DNA of 58,577 bases from Spirochaetia bacterium (lineage in GTDB: Bacteria; Spirochaetota; Leptospiria; Turneriellales; JAOUFE01). The notes below the pieces were generated by a model. It had not been told where the DNA came from, did no database searches, and worked only from the letters and a program-made list of their open reading frames with translations. The stretch covers positions 1 through 58,577 of the forward strand of contig JAOUFY010000008.1 of NCBI GenBank assembly GCA_029857955.1, read 5' to 3'. Below, piece after piece: positions 36,694-46,218 of this stretch. Positions within the stretch are counted from its first letter, which is position 1. Each line of letters starts with the position of its first letter. A program made the position numbers and the translations under genes.

Positions 36694-38656
36694 ATTTAAA
36701 CCTTGATTTACTGATTTCAGGAACAGTTTCCCATTTAAAATAATGCATGTAATGTACATTCGTAGAGGGGGCAAACAGTGAAAAGAATTTTTTAATGAAT
36801 CCTTTGTCGGGTTGAAAATTTTTTGAATGAACAAGGTTTATATTATTGCAATCATTTAAATATCTGCTTTGTTTTTTTAGCATGAAGTATGACTTTTTAG
36901 AAGATAAAAAAAAGTAACATTCGCCATTTAAAAAAATAATTGAGCTTTTTGTGTTTTCATTATTTAATGTAGTTTTCTCATTGTATAATGTTTTAATCTT
37001 ATATTTCTCATGAATTTTATGTTCATACAAAATGTCCACGAAATTATCTGACGCATATATTTCTCGAAATGGAAAATTCATTTCTAAAAATACATATTTT
37101 AGGTTACTTTTATAAAATTCAGAAATATTTCCTGTTATGTAATAACTATGATCTTTATACTGAATGACTCCATATGGAAAAGCCATGGTTGATGAATATG
37201 GTATTTTAATAAAAACTGGATTTGATAAAAAAATAAAAGAAAGTGCAATGTAGGAGTTTACATAATATTTTCTTAAAAACCAGTATTTTTGTTTGTATGA
37301 GTAATATATAAAATAAATGGTTAAGCAAAAAAATGTAAACAGCCATAGCTTTGTAAACAAAATATGATTTTCAGGTGTATGTTTTTCTACCATTAAATAA
37401 TGAAACCAGCATGCCTGTCTAAATATGTAATCGCCTGAAATGATTATATATTTAAAAAAAGGAAAAATTAAATATAGAAATATTGATGCAAGGTATATTC
37501 CCGAAAATGGTACGAGGATTAAATTGTATAAAATGGAAAGAGGGTGATAATATTTAAAAAGTAAAACCGATAAAAAACAAGAGCCAAGGGATGCTGAAAT
37601 CGTTAAGGCAAGATGTTCTTTAATATATTTGTTTTTTAGGAGTATAATTTTATTTAATTGTGGATAATACATTAAAATCATCATGGTAATAAGAAATGAT
37701 AAAATAAATGATGGAGAAAAACAACTTAGAGGAAAGATCAGTTCCAGGACAATAATAGAAAAATAAAGAATGTATTTCCCTTGGGTTTTTCGTTTTAATA
37801 ATTTTAAAAAAACATATAAACTTAAAAAAATATATGATCGCAAAAGGGGAATGCTAAAATCAAGAACACAGAGATATAAAAAACATATAACAAGTGCAGT
37901 TGACAGTCCTAATTTTTTATAGCCGAAATAAGAAAAAGGTAAAAAACAGGTGGTGTATAAAAGACCCATATGTAATCCAGAGGCTGAAAAAAGATGCGCT
38001 ATACCCATTTTTCTAAAGAGATTTAATTCTACAGGGTGAATGTTACTTGTATCATTAAGTATAAAACCTCTTGCAAATGAAGTTTTAGCAAGGATGTCCA
38101 AAGAATTTCTAACATGACTCCTTATCTCTCTTCTAAAATTATTAAATGAAATAAAATTTTCTTTAATATAGTATATTTTACCTTTTTTACAGGTATATTG
38201 TATCCCCTGTAATTTTTCAAGTAATGAGTAAATTCCAGTTATATTATTTTTACGCCACAAACTGCATGAAAAATAAATTCTGTCAAAAAGAAATGGATCT
38301 AAACTTGCATCGATATTTCTTGCTAATTTTATTTTGTTTATTTGGTGATTTTGATTTTTAATTTCAATGGTTATTGTGTTTTGATTGATACCGGTGATGA
38401 TACCATCTAGTTCGTCGTCAGACTCTTGAAATGTTGCTCGATTGTATTTATGGTCGGTATAAATACCAAACATGGTACCGCATAATATACCTATAATAAG
38501 ATATGCGGTGATGTCATAGATACTGGATTTTCTGTTTTTAAATTCTAATAAAGCTAGATATAAAAATACAGAAATGACTATTGTACAAAAAAAATAATAA
38601 CCCTGAATTGATAACAATACAACAAGAAATCCAATAAAAGCCGAAAGTGAAAACAT
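36686..38656 (-). CDS. ComEC/Rec2 family DNA-uptake channel, lacking the metallo-beta-lactamase domain
   Basis: ComEC forms the channel for DNA uptake in natural transformation. The protein has N-terminal helices, a soluble OB-like region (about residues 60-170), the competence core starting FRKMGIAHLFSASGLHMGLL (about 204-223), and about ten membrane helices up to residue 480. The remaining 175 residues lack the HxHxDH of the C-terminal metallo-beta-lactamase-like domain found in full-length ComEC. It may still be a channel but its nuclease-like part is missing or too divergent to see. It lies 76 bases downstream of ftsZ on the same strand. Confidence 0.78.
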   Translation of the reverse strand: MFSLSAFIGFLVVLLSIQGYYFFCTIVISVFLYLALLEFKNRKSSIYDITAYLIIGILCGTMFGIYTDHKYNRATFQESDDELDGIITGINQNTITIEIKNQNHQINKIKLARNIDASLDPFLFDRIYFSCSLWRKNNITGIYSLLEKLQGIQYTCKKGKIYYIKENFISFNNFRREIRSHVRNSLDILAKTSFARGFILNDTSNIHPVELNLFRKMGIAHLFSASGLHMGLLYTTCFLPFSYFGYKKLGLSTALVICFLYLCVLDFSIPLLRSYIFLSLYVFLKLLKRKTQGKYILYFSIIVLELIFPLSCFSPSFILSFLITMMILMYYPQLNKIILLKNKYIKEHLALTISASLGSCFLSVLLFKYYHPLSILYNLILVPFSGIYLASIFLYLIFPFFKYIIISGDYIFRQACWFHYLMVEKHTPENHILFTKLWLFTFFCLTIYFIYYSYKQKYWFLRKYYVNSYIALSFIFLSNPVFIKIPYSSTMAFPYGVIQYKDHSYYITGNISEFYKSNLKYVFLEMNFPFREIYASDNFVDILYEHKIHEKYKIKTLYNEKTTLNNENTKSSIIFLNGECYFFLSSKKSYFMLKKQSRYLNDCNNINLVHSKNFQPDKGFIKKFFSLFAPSTNVHYMHYFKWETVPEISKSRFKYD

Positions 38657-38732
38657 GATAACCTCATGAATGGACTCAAGGCTCTGAAATAAATTTTAAG
38701 CGATTTCTATTTAAAAAAATTCAATCCCAGTT

Positions 38733-39938
38733 TCATTTATTTTTTCGTAAATAAGCTGGAATGTTTAAATTTTCAAGATCAGATTCCAGATTTGGAAAAT
38801 TAAGCCCCTGTTGTCTGGGATGTTCATCTTTAAAAGGAAATCCTGCATGATCTACTGCAGTTTTCTTCTGATCTATGTTTCTAATAGTTTCTCTTGATAC
38901 GCCTGCAGATGAGCTGTCCATTCTATTATCATAATAGCCATTTCTTGATAATTTTTGCACATTAGAGTCAAAATTTTTCTGTTCTTTTTGAAATCCTGTT
39001 GCAATTACTGTGATGCTGACCTGATCTTCTTTTGAGTCATCTTCAGTAAAACCAACGATGATTTGAGCATTTTCAGATACTACGTTGTGAATGGTTTCCT
39101 GGATTTCGTTAAATTCATGCATACTTAAATCGCTTCCGCCGACAACATTGATCAATACAGCTTTTGCGCCATCAATGCTGCGTCCTTCAAGTAAGGGATG
39201 GTGAATGGCATGTTGCAGCGCATCAGAAACCCTATTTTCGCCATGACCTTCGCCGGTGCCGATAACTGCATCGCCATTTTGACTCATTACTGTTCTTACA
39301 TCTGCGAAGTCAACGTTTACATGTCCGGTTGAATTGATGATATCGCTTATTCCAATCACTGATTTCGCAAGAACGTCATCGATAGCTTTAAAGGCAAGGT
39401 TAATCGGGGTTGTTTTGTCGATTACTTTAAAAATAGCGTCATTGGGTATGGTGATCAATGTATCGACTTTTTCACGTAATGCCGATTGACCCTTTCTGGC
39501 AACCTGCATTTTGTGCCCGCCTTCAGCTTTAAATGGTAATGAGATAACGCCAACAGTTAGGGCTTTTAATTCACGGGCGACTTCGGCAACAACAGGGGAT
39601 GCGCCAGTACCGGTTCCGCCGCCCATTCCTGCTGTGATAAATACCATATCTGCGCCCTTTAAAACATTAAGAATTTTATCTCGATCTTCAATAGCGGCCT
39701 GATTACCAACTTCAGGGTTAGCGCCGGCTCCCATTCCTCTGGTTATTTTACTCCCGAGATGAACTTTGATATGTGCAGAGCTTTTATTTAAAACCTGCTC
39801 ATCAGTGTTCATACAGATAAGTTCTACGCCTTTTAATTTTAAATTCACCATTCTTTCAACAGCGTTCATGCCTGCGCCGCCGACACCCACTACTTTAATT
39901 ATAGCCGGTGATTTTTCCGAATCTTCAAATGCTAACAT
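38733..39938 (-). CDS. ftsZ: Cell division protein FtsZ
   Basis: FtsZ is the tubulin-like GTPase that forms the division ring. The nucleotide-binding GGAGMNAV (residues 19-26) and the tubulin signature GGGTGTGASP (about 106-115) are intact, as are TIPNDAIFK and NVDFADVRTVM. A linker rich in polar residues follows, ending in the C-terminal peptide ENLNIPAYLRKNK that contacts FtsA. AGGAG lies five bases before the ATG. It comes 104 bases after ftsA in the same direction. Confidence 0.97.
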   Translation of the reverse strand: MLAFEDSEKSPAIIKVVGVGGAGMNAVERMVNLKLKGVELICMNTDEQVLNKSSAHIKVHLGSKITRGMGAGANPEVGNQAAIEDRDKILNVLKGADMVFITAGMGGGTGTGASPVVAEVARELKALTVGVISLPFKAEGGHKMQVARKGQSALREKVDTLITIPNDAIFKVIDKTTPINLAFKAIDDVLAKSVIGISDIINSTGHVNVDFADVRTVMSQNGDAVIGTGEGHGENRVSDALQHAIHHPLLEGRSIDGAKAVLINVVGGSDLSMHEFNEIQETIHNVVSENAQIIVGFTEDDSKEDQVSITVIATGFQKEQKNFDSNVQKLSRNGYYDNRMDSSSAGVSRETIRNIDQKKTAVDHAGFPFKDEHPRQQGLNFPNLESDLENLNIPAYLRKNK

Positions 39939-40042
39939 ACGCTACTCCTATTCTCTAAAGTAAAAGATATAAAACAAATAACTGTTTTTTTATTTAACAA
40001 TTGTCTTTACTATCCTTTAAACATCTAATCATATATTTATTT

Positions 40043-41266
40043 CTATAAGTTATCTTGAATCCAGTTTTTCATTTTATCTAAAAAACCTTTGCTTCTTTTG
40101 TTCCCTGCTTTAAAATCAGTGTATTGAGCAGCATACAATATCAAGCCCGTCGCAGTTGAAAAAATAGGACTGGAAATTTTTTCAACAATTCCAGAAAAAC
40201 CTTTGGGATGCCCAATGGCTGCCCCCAGATTTATAACCTCTTCAGCAAGTGTTGTCATTCCATCCACAAGAGATCCTCCGCCGGTAAGAATGATTCCTCC
40301 AGCAAGTCGGTTTTTTTGTCCGGATCTCGATATTTCATTGTCAATTAACTCAAGTAATTCTCTCATCCGTGCTTCCATGATTTCAGCAAGGTGTTTTCGT
40401 GATGTCATTCTCGGTGATCGGTCACCGACTGAAGGTACTTCAATGGACTCGTCTTTATCAACCATGGATGAAAGTACCGTTCCATATCTTTTTTTAAGGA
40501 TTTCAGCAGATTCCATTGGTGTTTTTAAACCGATGCTTATATCTTGAGTCATATGTTGACTGCCAATTCCAATCGTGGATGTATAGGTTACGCCGCCGTC
40601 GATATAAATGATGATATCAATGATTCCTGCACCAATGTCAACAACGGCAACACCCAGCTCTTTTTCTCCTTCGGATAGTTCCGAATAACTGCTGGCAAGA
40701 GCGCTCAATATTCTATCGGAAACACCAAGCCCTGATTCATGTATAGCCTTGTCCATGTTTTGCATATACGTCGAACTGCCGGTGACGATATGTACATCAG
40801 CTTCGAGCCTTACACCAAGCATACCGGTTGGGTCTTTTATTCCTCCCTGGTCATCTACTCGAAAAAACTTCGAAAGTACATGAAGTATTTCCTGATCTGC
40901 CGGTATACGTATAGATTGTGCCGCTTCGACTACTCTAAAAATATCGGATTTATTTATAATTCGGTCTTTATTGGTGATGGCAATGACTCCAATTGAATTG
41001 TCTCCATGGACATGTTTTCCAGTTACATTGGTTACAACGCTGTTAATTTCAATGCCTGACATAATTTCGGCTTCTTCAATGGCAGTTTTGATACTTTTAA
41101 CAGTAGTTTCAATATTGGTAATTCCGCCAGCTTTGATTCCACTGGAAGGAGCAACACCAACTCCAATTAGATCAATATTTCCAGATGAATCCAGTTGTGC
41201 AACAAGGACTGTTGTTTTGGAAGAACCAAGATCAAGCGCTGATATAATTTTACTTTCTTCATTCAT
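40043..41266 (-). CDS. ftsA: Cell division protein FtsA
   Basis: FtsA is the actin-like protein that anchors FtsZ to the membrane. ATPase motifs are ALDLGSSKTTVLVA (residues 10-23), GVAVVDIGAGIIDIIIY and LAGGIILTGGGSLVDG. The C-terminus ends in a basic amphipathic stretch (FLDKMKNWIQDNL), the expected membrane-binding helix. At 407 residues it is of usual length. Its ATG starts three bases after the ftsQ stop. Confidence 0.95.
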   Translation of the reverse strand: MNEESKIISALDLGSSKTTVLVAQLDSSGNIDLIGVGVAPSSGIKAGGITNIETTVKSIKTAIEEAEIMSGIEINSVVTNVTGKHVHGDNSIGVIAITNKDRIINKSDIFRVVEAAQSIRIPADQEILHVLSKFFRVDDQGGIKDPTGMLGVRLEADVHIVTGSSTYMQNMDKAIHESGLGVSDRILSALASSYSELSEGEKELGVAVVDIGAGIIDIIIYIDGGVTYTSTIGIGSQHMTQDISIGLKTPMESAEILKKRYGTVLSSMVDKDESIEVPSVGDRSPRMTSRKHLAEIMEARMRELLELIDNEISRSGQKNRLAGGIILTGGGSLVDGMTTLAEEVINLGAAIGHPKGFSGIVEKISSPIFSTATGLILYAAQYTDFKAGNKRSKGFLDKMKNWIQDNL

Positions 41267-41269
41267 AAA

Positions 41270-41989
41270 TTATTCAATAACCCCATGGTCCTGATAAATG
41301 CGAATGGTTGCTTTTTTTGAGTAATTTTCAGTCTCCATAAGATATAGTATTGCCCATAGTTTACGGAATTCGTATACATCAAATTTATTATACATGGTTA
41401 TTTTAACCGGCAAGTATGAATGGAAAAAATCAATCTCAGGATTCTCCATATCATCCCTTTTTAATACGATTTCACTTAATCTTTCCCAGATAAATGCATG
41501 AGAATTTTTAGTAGCTTCCCATAAACGTATTATGTCACTTTTTATCGTCGACATTTCATTATCTTTTTCTGCAGTCAAATAGAAAATAGGTAAATTCTCT
41601 GAAAGATGATTTTTTTCTACAATCATTTCTTGTAATATCTGGCCATTTGAGGTTATTTCGCTGATAAAGTGATCATTATGTAAAAGGAAGGCAGTATGTT
41701 TTTCAATGATGGAAATATTGATACTTTTTAAGTGTATCTTGACTTCTGCTGATTGAATTCTCGGATGAAACTCAAGAATTTTTTTTATTTCTGATGAAGA
41801 AATCTTGTCTGGATTTTCCTTTAAATAAAATCGAACATAGCTGATGATTTCGTTTTGTGTTATGGATTCTATACCTTTTACAGATATACTCCAGTCTGAT
41901 TTGTTAATGTAGAAATAAGTAACAGTTGAGAGTAGAATAAGCAATACTCCTGTTGAAAGATGAAATATTTTATTCCTTAATATTTCCAT
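41270..41989 (-). CDS. ftsQ: FtsQ/DivIB-like division protein
   Basis: FtsQ is a bitopic inner-membrane protein that recruits FtsB/FtsL to the divider. One helix (about residues 11-28) follows a short cytoplasmic tail; a POTRA domain (about 34-103) starts SVKGIESITQNEIISYVRFY, then ILEFHPRIQSAEVKIHLKSI; a beta domain follows. The sequence is divergent, so identity rests on its position directly upstream of ftsA and on the POTRA pattern. Its first 20 bases overlap the end of the transporter gene. Confidence 0.8.
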   Translation of the reverse strand: MEILRNKIFHLSTGVLLILLSTVTYFYINKSDWSISVKGIESITQNEIISYVRFYLKENPDKISSSEIKKILEFHPRIQSAEVKIHLKSINISIIEKHTAFLLHNDHFISEITSNGQILQEMIVEKNHLSENLPIFYLTAEKDNEMSTIKSDIIRLWEATKNSHAFIWERLSEIVLKRDDMENPEIDFFHSYLPVKITMYNKFDVYEFRKLWAILYLMETENYSKKATIRIYQDHGVIE

Positions 41990-43064
41990 GGTTAATGTTC
42001 CAGACTTTTATCAATTGCCATAGAGTTAAAAAAATAGTGATTGAAAACGGACCTATGATCAATCCCTTTATTCCAAATTCTGTTAATCCGCCAAGCAGCG
42101 ATAATAATAACAATAAAGGGTGAAGTTTTAATTCTTTATCCATTAGCAGAGGTTTTGCAAGATTTTCCAGTAAAAGATATGCAGAAAAAGCAATTGAGCC
42201 AAAAATGAAAGCCTCTGTCGTATTCCCATTGGAATATAAGTATAGGGCAGCCGGCATCCAAAGTATATTTGTTCCAATAACAGGTATTAAACCAAAGAAT
42301 GTACCTAATACACCATAAAGAATGGGTGTAGACAAATTAAATATCCAGAATAATAATCCAATGATCAGTCCTTGTGCGAAGGCTATTAATATATTTCCCT
42401 TAACAACGGCATTAAACACAGAAACCATTCTGGAAACGATTTGACTTTTTAATCCTTCTGGAAAAGGAAAATTATCGTACAGCATCATAGCAATCTCATC
42501 ACCTTTTCTAAAAAACAAGAATAAAAGAAATATTGAGATTATAAAATTCATAATAAATCTCATAAAATCTGAGAAGAGAAATCTCAGGTCTTTTAAAAAT
42601 GAAATTCCTGTTTCCTGTGCCGATTTAACAATGGCAACTTGAATTTCTTTTAATTCCGTATTTGTAATGCCAAAGGTTTCGATAATTTTCGCGATAATTT
42701 CATTATTTTTAAGTGTCTCAGGGTCAAAGTGATTTAAATATTTTTTTATAATCGATATAGCAATGGTGAGCTCTTCGATTAAATTGATAACTATGAAAAT
42801 AACAGGAATGATGATGATTAAAATAGTTAAAATAATTGCTAAAATACTTGCCAGTGTTTTTCGATTACCAAGTTTATTGGATATATAATGAAAAGGCTTT
42901 AAGAATAGTATGTAAAAAATGGCAGATATAAACAATGAAATTACAAATGATCTATAAGTTACGATTGCTAATACCAAAAAACCGAGAAAAAATATAACCG
43001 TAATCCATGGAATGATATTTCTAATATCAAGGAATGACTCATAGGGTCTATCCGGTTCTTTCAT
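41970..43064 (-). CDS. AI-2E family transporter
   Basis: A membrane protein with about seven or eight helices and the family's ending GLKSQIVSRMVSVFNAVVKG then LIAFAQGLIIGLLFWIFNLS, GVLGTFFGLIPVIGTNILWM and LLGGLTEFGIKGLIIGP. AI-2E family members export small molecules or ions, often Na+/H+ antiport; AI-2 itself is not established. It is placed first in the ftsQ-ftsA-ftsZ run and overlaps ftsQ by 20 bases, so the division genes may be translated from its transcript. Confidence 0.88.
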   Translation of the reverse strand: MKEPDRPYESFLDIRNIIPWITVIFFLGFLVLAIVTYRSFVISLFISAIFYILFLKPFHYISNKLGNRKTLASILAIILTILIIIIPVIFIVINLIEELTIAISIIKKYLNHFDPETLKNNEIIAKIIETFGITNTELKEIQVAIVKSAQETGISFLKDLRFLFSDFMRFIMNFIISIFLLFLFFRKGDEIAMMLYDNFPFPEGLKSQIVSRMVSVFNAVVKGNILIAFAQGLIIGLLFWIFNLSTPILYGVLGTFFGLIPVIGTNILWMPAALYLYSNGNTTEAFIFGSIAFSAYLLLENLAKPLLMDKELKLHPLLLLLSLLGGLTEFGIKGLIIGPFSITIFLTLWQLIKVWNINHGNIKE

Positions 43065-43441
43065 GCAAATCCTTTTTATAAGTTAAACAAATAAATCATT
43101 TAATTATAAATAAAACAATGTCAAGATAATAAAGAGACATAATGCACATAACGAATGACTTGTCAAATAGAATAGTGATCTGCCTTATACTTGATTGATT
43201 TAACTTTATATCGATAAAATTATGCATTACTAAAACAAGCTATACGATAGGTAAGTGCTTTATTAAATTAGTCATAGTTGTTGATTAATAATTTAAGTGG
43301 CAAGTTATGGAGCCTTAAGCTTCAAGGTATGATTTCTCATTTACAAATTGCCTAACTTTTAGATTATTACTGAAATGGCCGATAAAGTTGTAAAGCAAGA
43401 GTTGATGTGAGATTTCTTTTAAGAATTTAAAGAAAGTAAAA
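43065..43441. other. Divergent promoter region
   Basis: These 377 bases separate the transporter/ftsQAZ transcript (minus) from the rsbU-like operon (plus), so both promoters must lie here or within the genes. It is AT-rich and holds no coding frame. The only element I would name is GCCGATAA at 43378-43385. Confidence 0.6.
43378..43385 (+). promoter_or_regulatory. Possible sigma-28 -10 element
   Basis: GCCGATAA exactly matches the -10 consensus of flagellar sigma-28 promoters and lies 56 bases before the phosphatase start. At the usual spacing the -35 region reads TTAG rather than TAAA, which is weak. A match of eight bases is expected about once by chance in a window this size and composition, and one other lies in the nadA stop region, so this is a hint only. 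Confidence 0.3.
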
Positions 43442-45799
43442 ATGGAATCTATTCTGGAAAATATCGAAAAGAAACTTGATGACTCAGGTTTAGAATATTT
43501 AAAAATAAATCCTGATACATTAAGATCAATAAATTATATATTAAAAACAGCTTCAAATTTAAGCAAGGCTAAAGACGCTAGATTTGTAGTTCTGGACAAA
43601 CTTCAAAAACAATACATTATTGGATTTAACAAGATTCCATTAAATAAAACGGAAAGAATTTTAATAGCCAAAACCATGAAAAAAAACCATAGTATGATTT
43701 TTTCACCTGGTGAGGCAGTTTCAGCATCAAATACTGACGAATTTGTAGTAGATAACTCCTATATAGTTTGCCCTTTAAGATTTCATGATCAAGAGACTGT
43801 TATTGGCGTATTATTGGTTAAAAGTAAGTTATATGCTAATGATTTCAGCAGCGATGACAAAAATTTAATTGATACGCTCGTAAATTATTTTCTTCGTTTA
43901 TGGAAAATTTCATTTGAAGATAAAAACAATGAACATTTGATTCTCCGGTTTTCTAAAAGTCTGCAAATTCTTACTGAAAAAATGGAATTAATCAGGGAGA
44001 ATATTGAAGCAAAACAACTCATTGGAGAAATCATTCGTGTTTCAAAGTTGATTAATTCAACTCTGGATATTGATGCTCTTCTGGAATCCATTATGGAATC
44101 TGCTAAGCTGGTAATTAAATCTGAAGGTTGCAGCCTTTTATTGATCGATGAAAAATCAAATGAATTGTATTTTAATATTGTTTCAGGCGAAAAAGAAGAA
44201 GAAGTCAAACAGGTTAGAATTCCCCTTGGTACGGGCATTGCAGGAATTGTTGCTCAATCAAGGCAGCCCATGATTGTAAATGATGCCCAAAGTGATCCAA
44301 GATTGTTTAAAAAAGTTGATGAGAAGGCAGCTTTTATTACCAGAAACCTGATTGCATGCCCTCTCATGGTTAGAGATAAAATAATCGGAGTACTGGAGGT
44401 AATAAATTCCGTTGGACGCAAGGAATTCTCCGGTGACGACCTGGAACTGTTTATCACCTTTTCAGAACAGGCAGCAATCGCCATTCATAATCGTGAATTA
44501 ATTCAGTCGTTACAAAAAACAAACCTTGAATTAAGTAAAAAAGTTCATGAATTGTCCAGTCTACATGAAGTATCGAAAGTTCTCATATCAAATATCAACG
44601 AAAAAGAATTGTTTGATGCACTAATTAAAATTATTTCGGAAGTATTGGAAGTCAACAAGGCTTCCATTATGATATACCGAGAAAAAATTAATAAGCTGGA
44701 ATTGATATCTTATGTTGGTTTTAGCGTTGAAGAAAGTGAAGATGTTCATTCAAACCTGGATGATACAATTGCCGGTATAGCCTTTAAAGAAAACAGGGTT
44801 ATTCAAACTGAAGATCTTGTGAAGTATCCCTTTTCTCAATACCAAAAAAGTGATAGATATTTTTCTAAAACATGTATCGTTTATCCGCTGGCTTCGGATA
44901 TATCTAAATATGGCGTATTAAGTATTTCTGATAAAAAATTTAGCGATTCAATTAATATTGATGATGTTCAATTGGTCTCTACGATTGCCGGTCAAATAAC
45001 CAAGGCTATCGAAAATTTTCGTCTTCTCGATGAAATGATTGAAAAAAAATCTTTTGAAAGAGAGCTTGAAATTACGTCTTCAATTCAGCAGTCTATTTTA
45101 CCAACCAAACCTGTCATCAGCCCTCTTTTTGATCTTGGTTTTATTGCAAAACCGGCAAAAGTCATGGGCGGGGACTTTTATGATTTTGAGGCTTTTTCTG
45201 ATGGGGATTTTGCCTTTCTCATCGCAGATGTATCCGGTAAAAGTTTGCCTGCCGCGCTTTTTATGGCAATAACAAGTTCAATCATTAAAACGCTATTGCA
45301 AGATTATCGAAAACCTGGTGATTTATTACATCGTGCCAATGAACTTGTCTATAAAAACAGTCATTCAGGAATGTTTGTAACTCTTTTTTATTTGCATATG
45401 GATAGTACAAAAAACATATTGAATTTTGCATCAGCAGGGCACAATGAGCAATTTATTTACAGACAAAATAGTGATGAATTTATTTTTCTGGTAGCCAAAG
45501 GTAGACCTCTTGGCGTTTCAAGTGCAAAATCTCATGGTCCATTTAGTGAAAATTCAATTCAATATGAAGAAAATGACCTTGTTGTTTTGTATACAGACGG
45601 AATTGTTGAAGCTATCAATGAAAAGAAAGAAGAATTTGGAATTGACCGCTTTAAAGCGCTAATAAAGAAGTTATGTCATTTAAATGTACAAAAAATGACC
45701 GAAGAAATATTTCGTGAAATTACAAAATTTGCCGGTAATGAACCGCAGTTTGATGATTTTACTTTACTATTGTTAAAGATGAATGCGGTTAAAGTATAG
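43442..45799 (+). CDS. GAF-domain PP2C (RsbU/SpoIIE-type) serine phosphatase
   Basis: RsbU-type phosphatases dephosphorylate anti-sigma antagonists in partner switching. Order: an N-terminal GAF-like region (about residues 25-155), a GAF domain (about 205-350, with GTGIAGIVAQSRQPMIVNDA), another GAF (about 375-530) and a C-terminal PP2C domain (about 545-785). The metal motifs are intact: MGGDFYDF, IADVSGKSLPAALFM, LYTDGIVEA and FDDFTLLLLK. There is no membrane segment, so the signal is cytoplasmic. Two bases separate it from the RsbW-like kinase gene. Confidence 0.93.
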   Translation: MESILENIEKKLDDSGLEYLKINPDTLRSINYILKTASNLSKAKDARFVVLDKLQKQYIIGFNKIPLNKTERILIAKTMKKNHSMIFSPGEAVSASNTDEFVVDNSYIVCPLRFHDQETVIGVLLVKSKLYANDFSSDDKNLIDTLVNYFLRLWKISFEDKNNEHLILRFSKSLQILTEKMELIRENIEAKQLIGEIIRVSKLINSTLDIDALLESIMESAKLVIKSEGCSLLLIDEKSNELYFNIVSGEKEEEVKQVRIPLGTGIAGIVAQSRQPMIVNDAQSDPRLFKKVDEKAAFITRNLIACPLMVRDKIIGVLEVINSVGRKEFSGDDLELFITFSEQAAIAIHNRELIQSLQKTNLELSKKVHELSSLHEVSKVLISNINEKELFDALIKIISEVLEVNKASIMIYREKINKLELISYVGFSVEESEDVHSNLDDTIAGIAFKENRVIQTEDLVKYPFSQYQKSDRYFSKTCIVYPLASDISKYGVLSISDKKFSDSINIDDVQLVSTIAGQITKAIENFRLLDEMIEKKSFERELEITSSIQQSILPTKPVISPLFDLGFIAKPAKVMGGDFYDFEAFSDGDFAFLIADVSGKSLPAALFMAITSSIIKTLLQDYRKPGDLLHRANELVYKNSHSGMFVTLFYLHMDSTKNILNFASAGHNEQFIYRQNSDEFIFLVAKGRPLGVSSAKSHGPFSENSIQYEENDLVVLYTDGIVEAINEKKEEFGIDRFKALIKKLCHLNVQKMTEEIFREITKFAGNEPQFDDFTLLLLKMNAVKV

Positions 45800-45801
45800 G
45801 T

Positions 45802-46218
45802 ATGGAATATCAAGTAAAGTTTTCTCCAATACTGATTGAGTTTACTGAAACCAAGCATTCTGTAGAAAAAATGCTTTCTACGTCTAATATTACATATATG
45901 GATATGATGGATATTATGCTTGCAATCGACGAGGCCATTACCAATATCATCATTCATGGATATGATAATGTTAAATCTGAAGATTTTATTCAATTGTTAA
46001 TTAAAGGTGATGCTGAAAAAATAATTATAACTATAATGGACACCGGACGAGAATTTGATTTTGACGCAACACCGTTGCCCGATATAAGGAAAAATTTATC
46101 AGGGATGAAAAAAGGCGGATTTGGAGTTCACTTGATAAAGTCGGTCATGAACAAAGTCGAACATTTCAGAATTGCAAATGTAAATAAACTTATTTTAACA
46201 AAAGTTTTGGCAGCGTAA
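45802..46218 (+). CDS. RsbW-like anti-sigma factor/serine kinase
   Basis: A small GHKL ATPase of the HATPase_c_2 (RsbW/SpoIIAB) type. The N-box is DIMLAIDEAITNIIIHGY (residues 37-54, Glu and Asn in place) and the G-boxes are IMDTGREFDF and KGGFGVHLIKSVMNKVEHFR. Such proteins phosphorylate an antagonist and hold a sigma factor or another partner. No STAS-domain antagonist (RsbV) or sigma factor is encoded in the operon. The stop is directly followed by the FliG start. Confidence 0.9.
   Translation: MEYQVKFSPILIEFTETKHSVEKMLSTSNITYMDMMDIMLAIDEAITNIIIHGYDNVKSEDFIQLLIKGDAEKIIITIMDTGREFDFDATPLPDIRKNLSGMKKGGFGVHLIKSVMNKVEHFRIANVNKLILTKVLAA

Noticed and set aside
36694..36834. Upstream part of the exported protein frame inside comEC
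   Set aside because: It lies within the comEC coding sequence, and the ATG at 36693 gives a signal peptide near the start.
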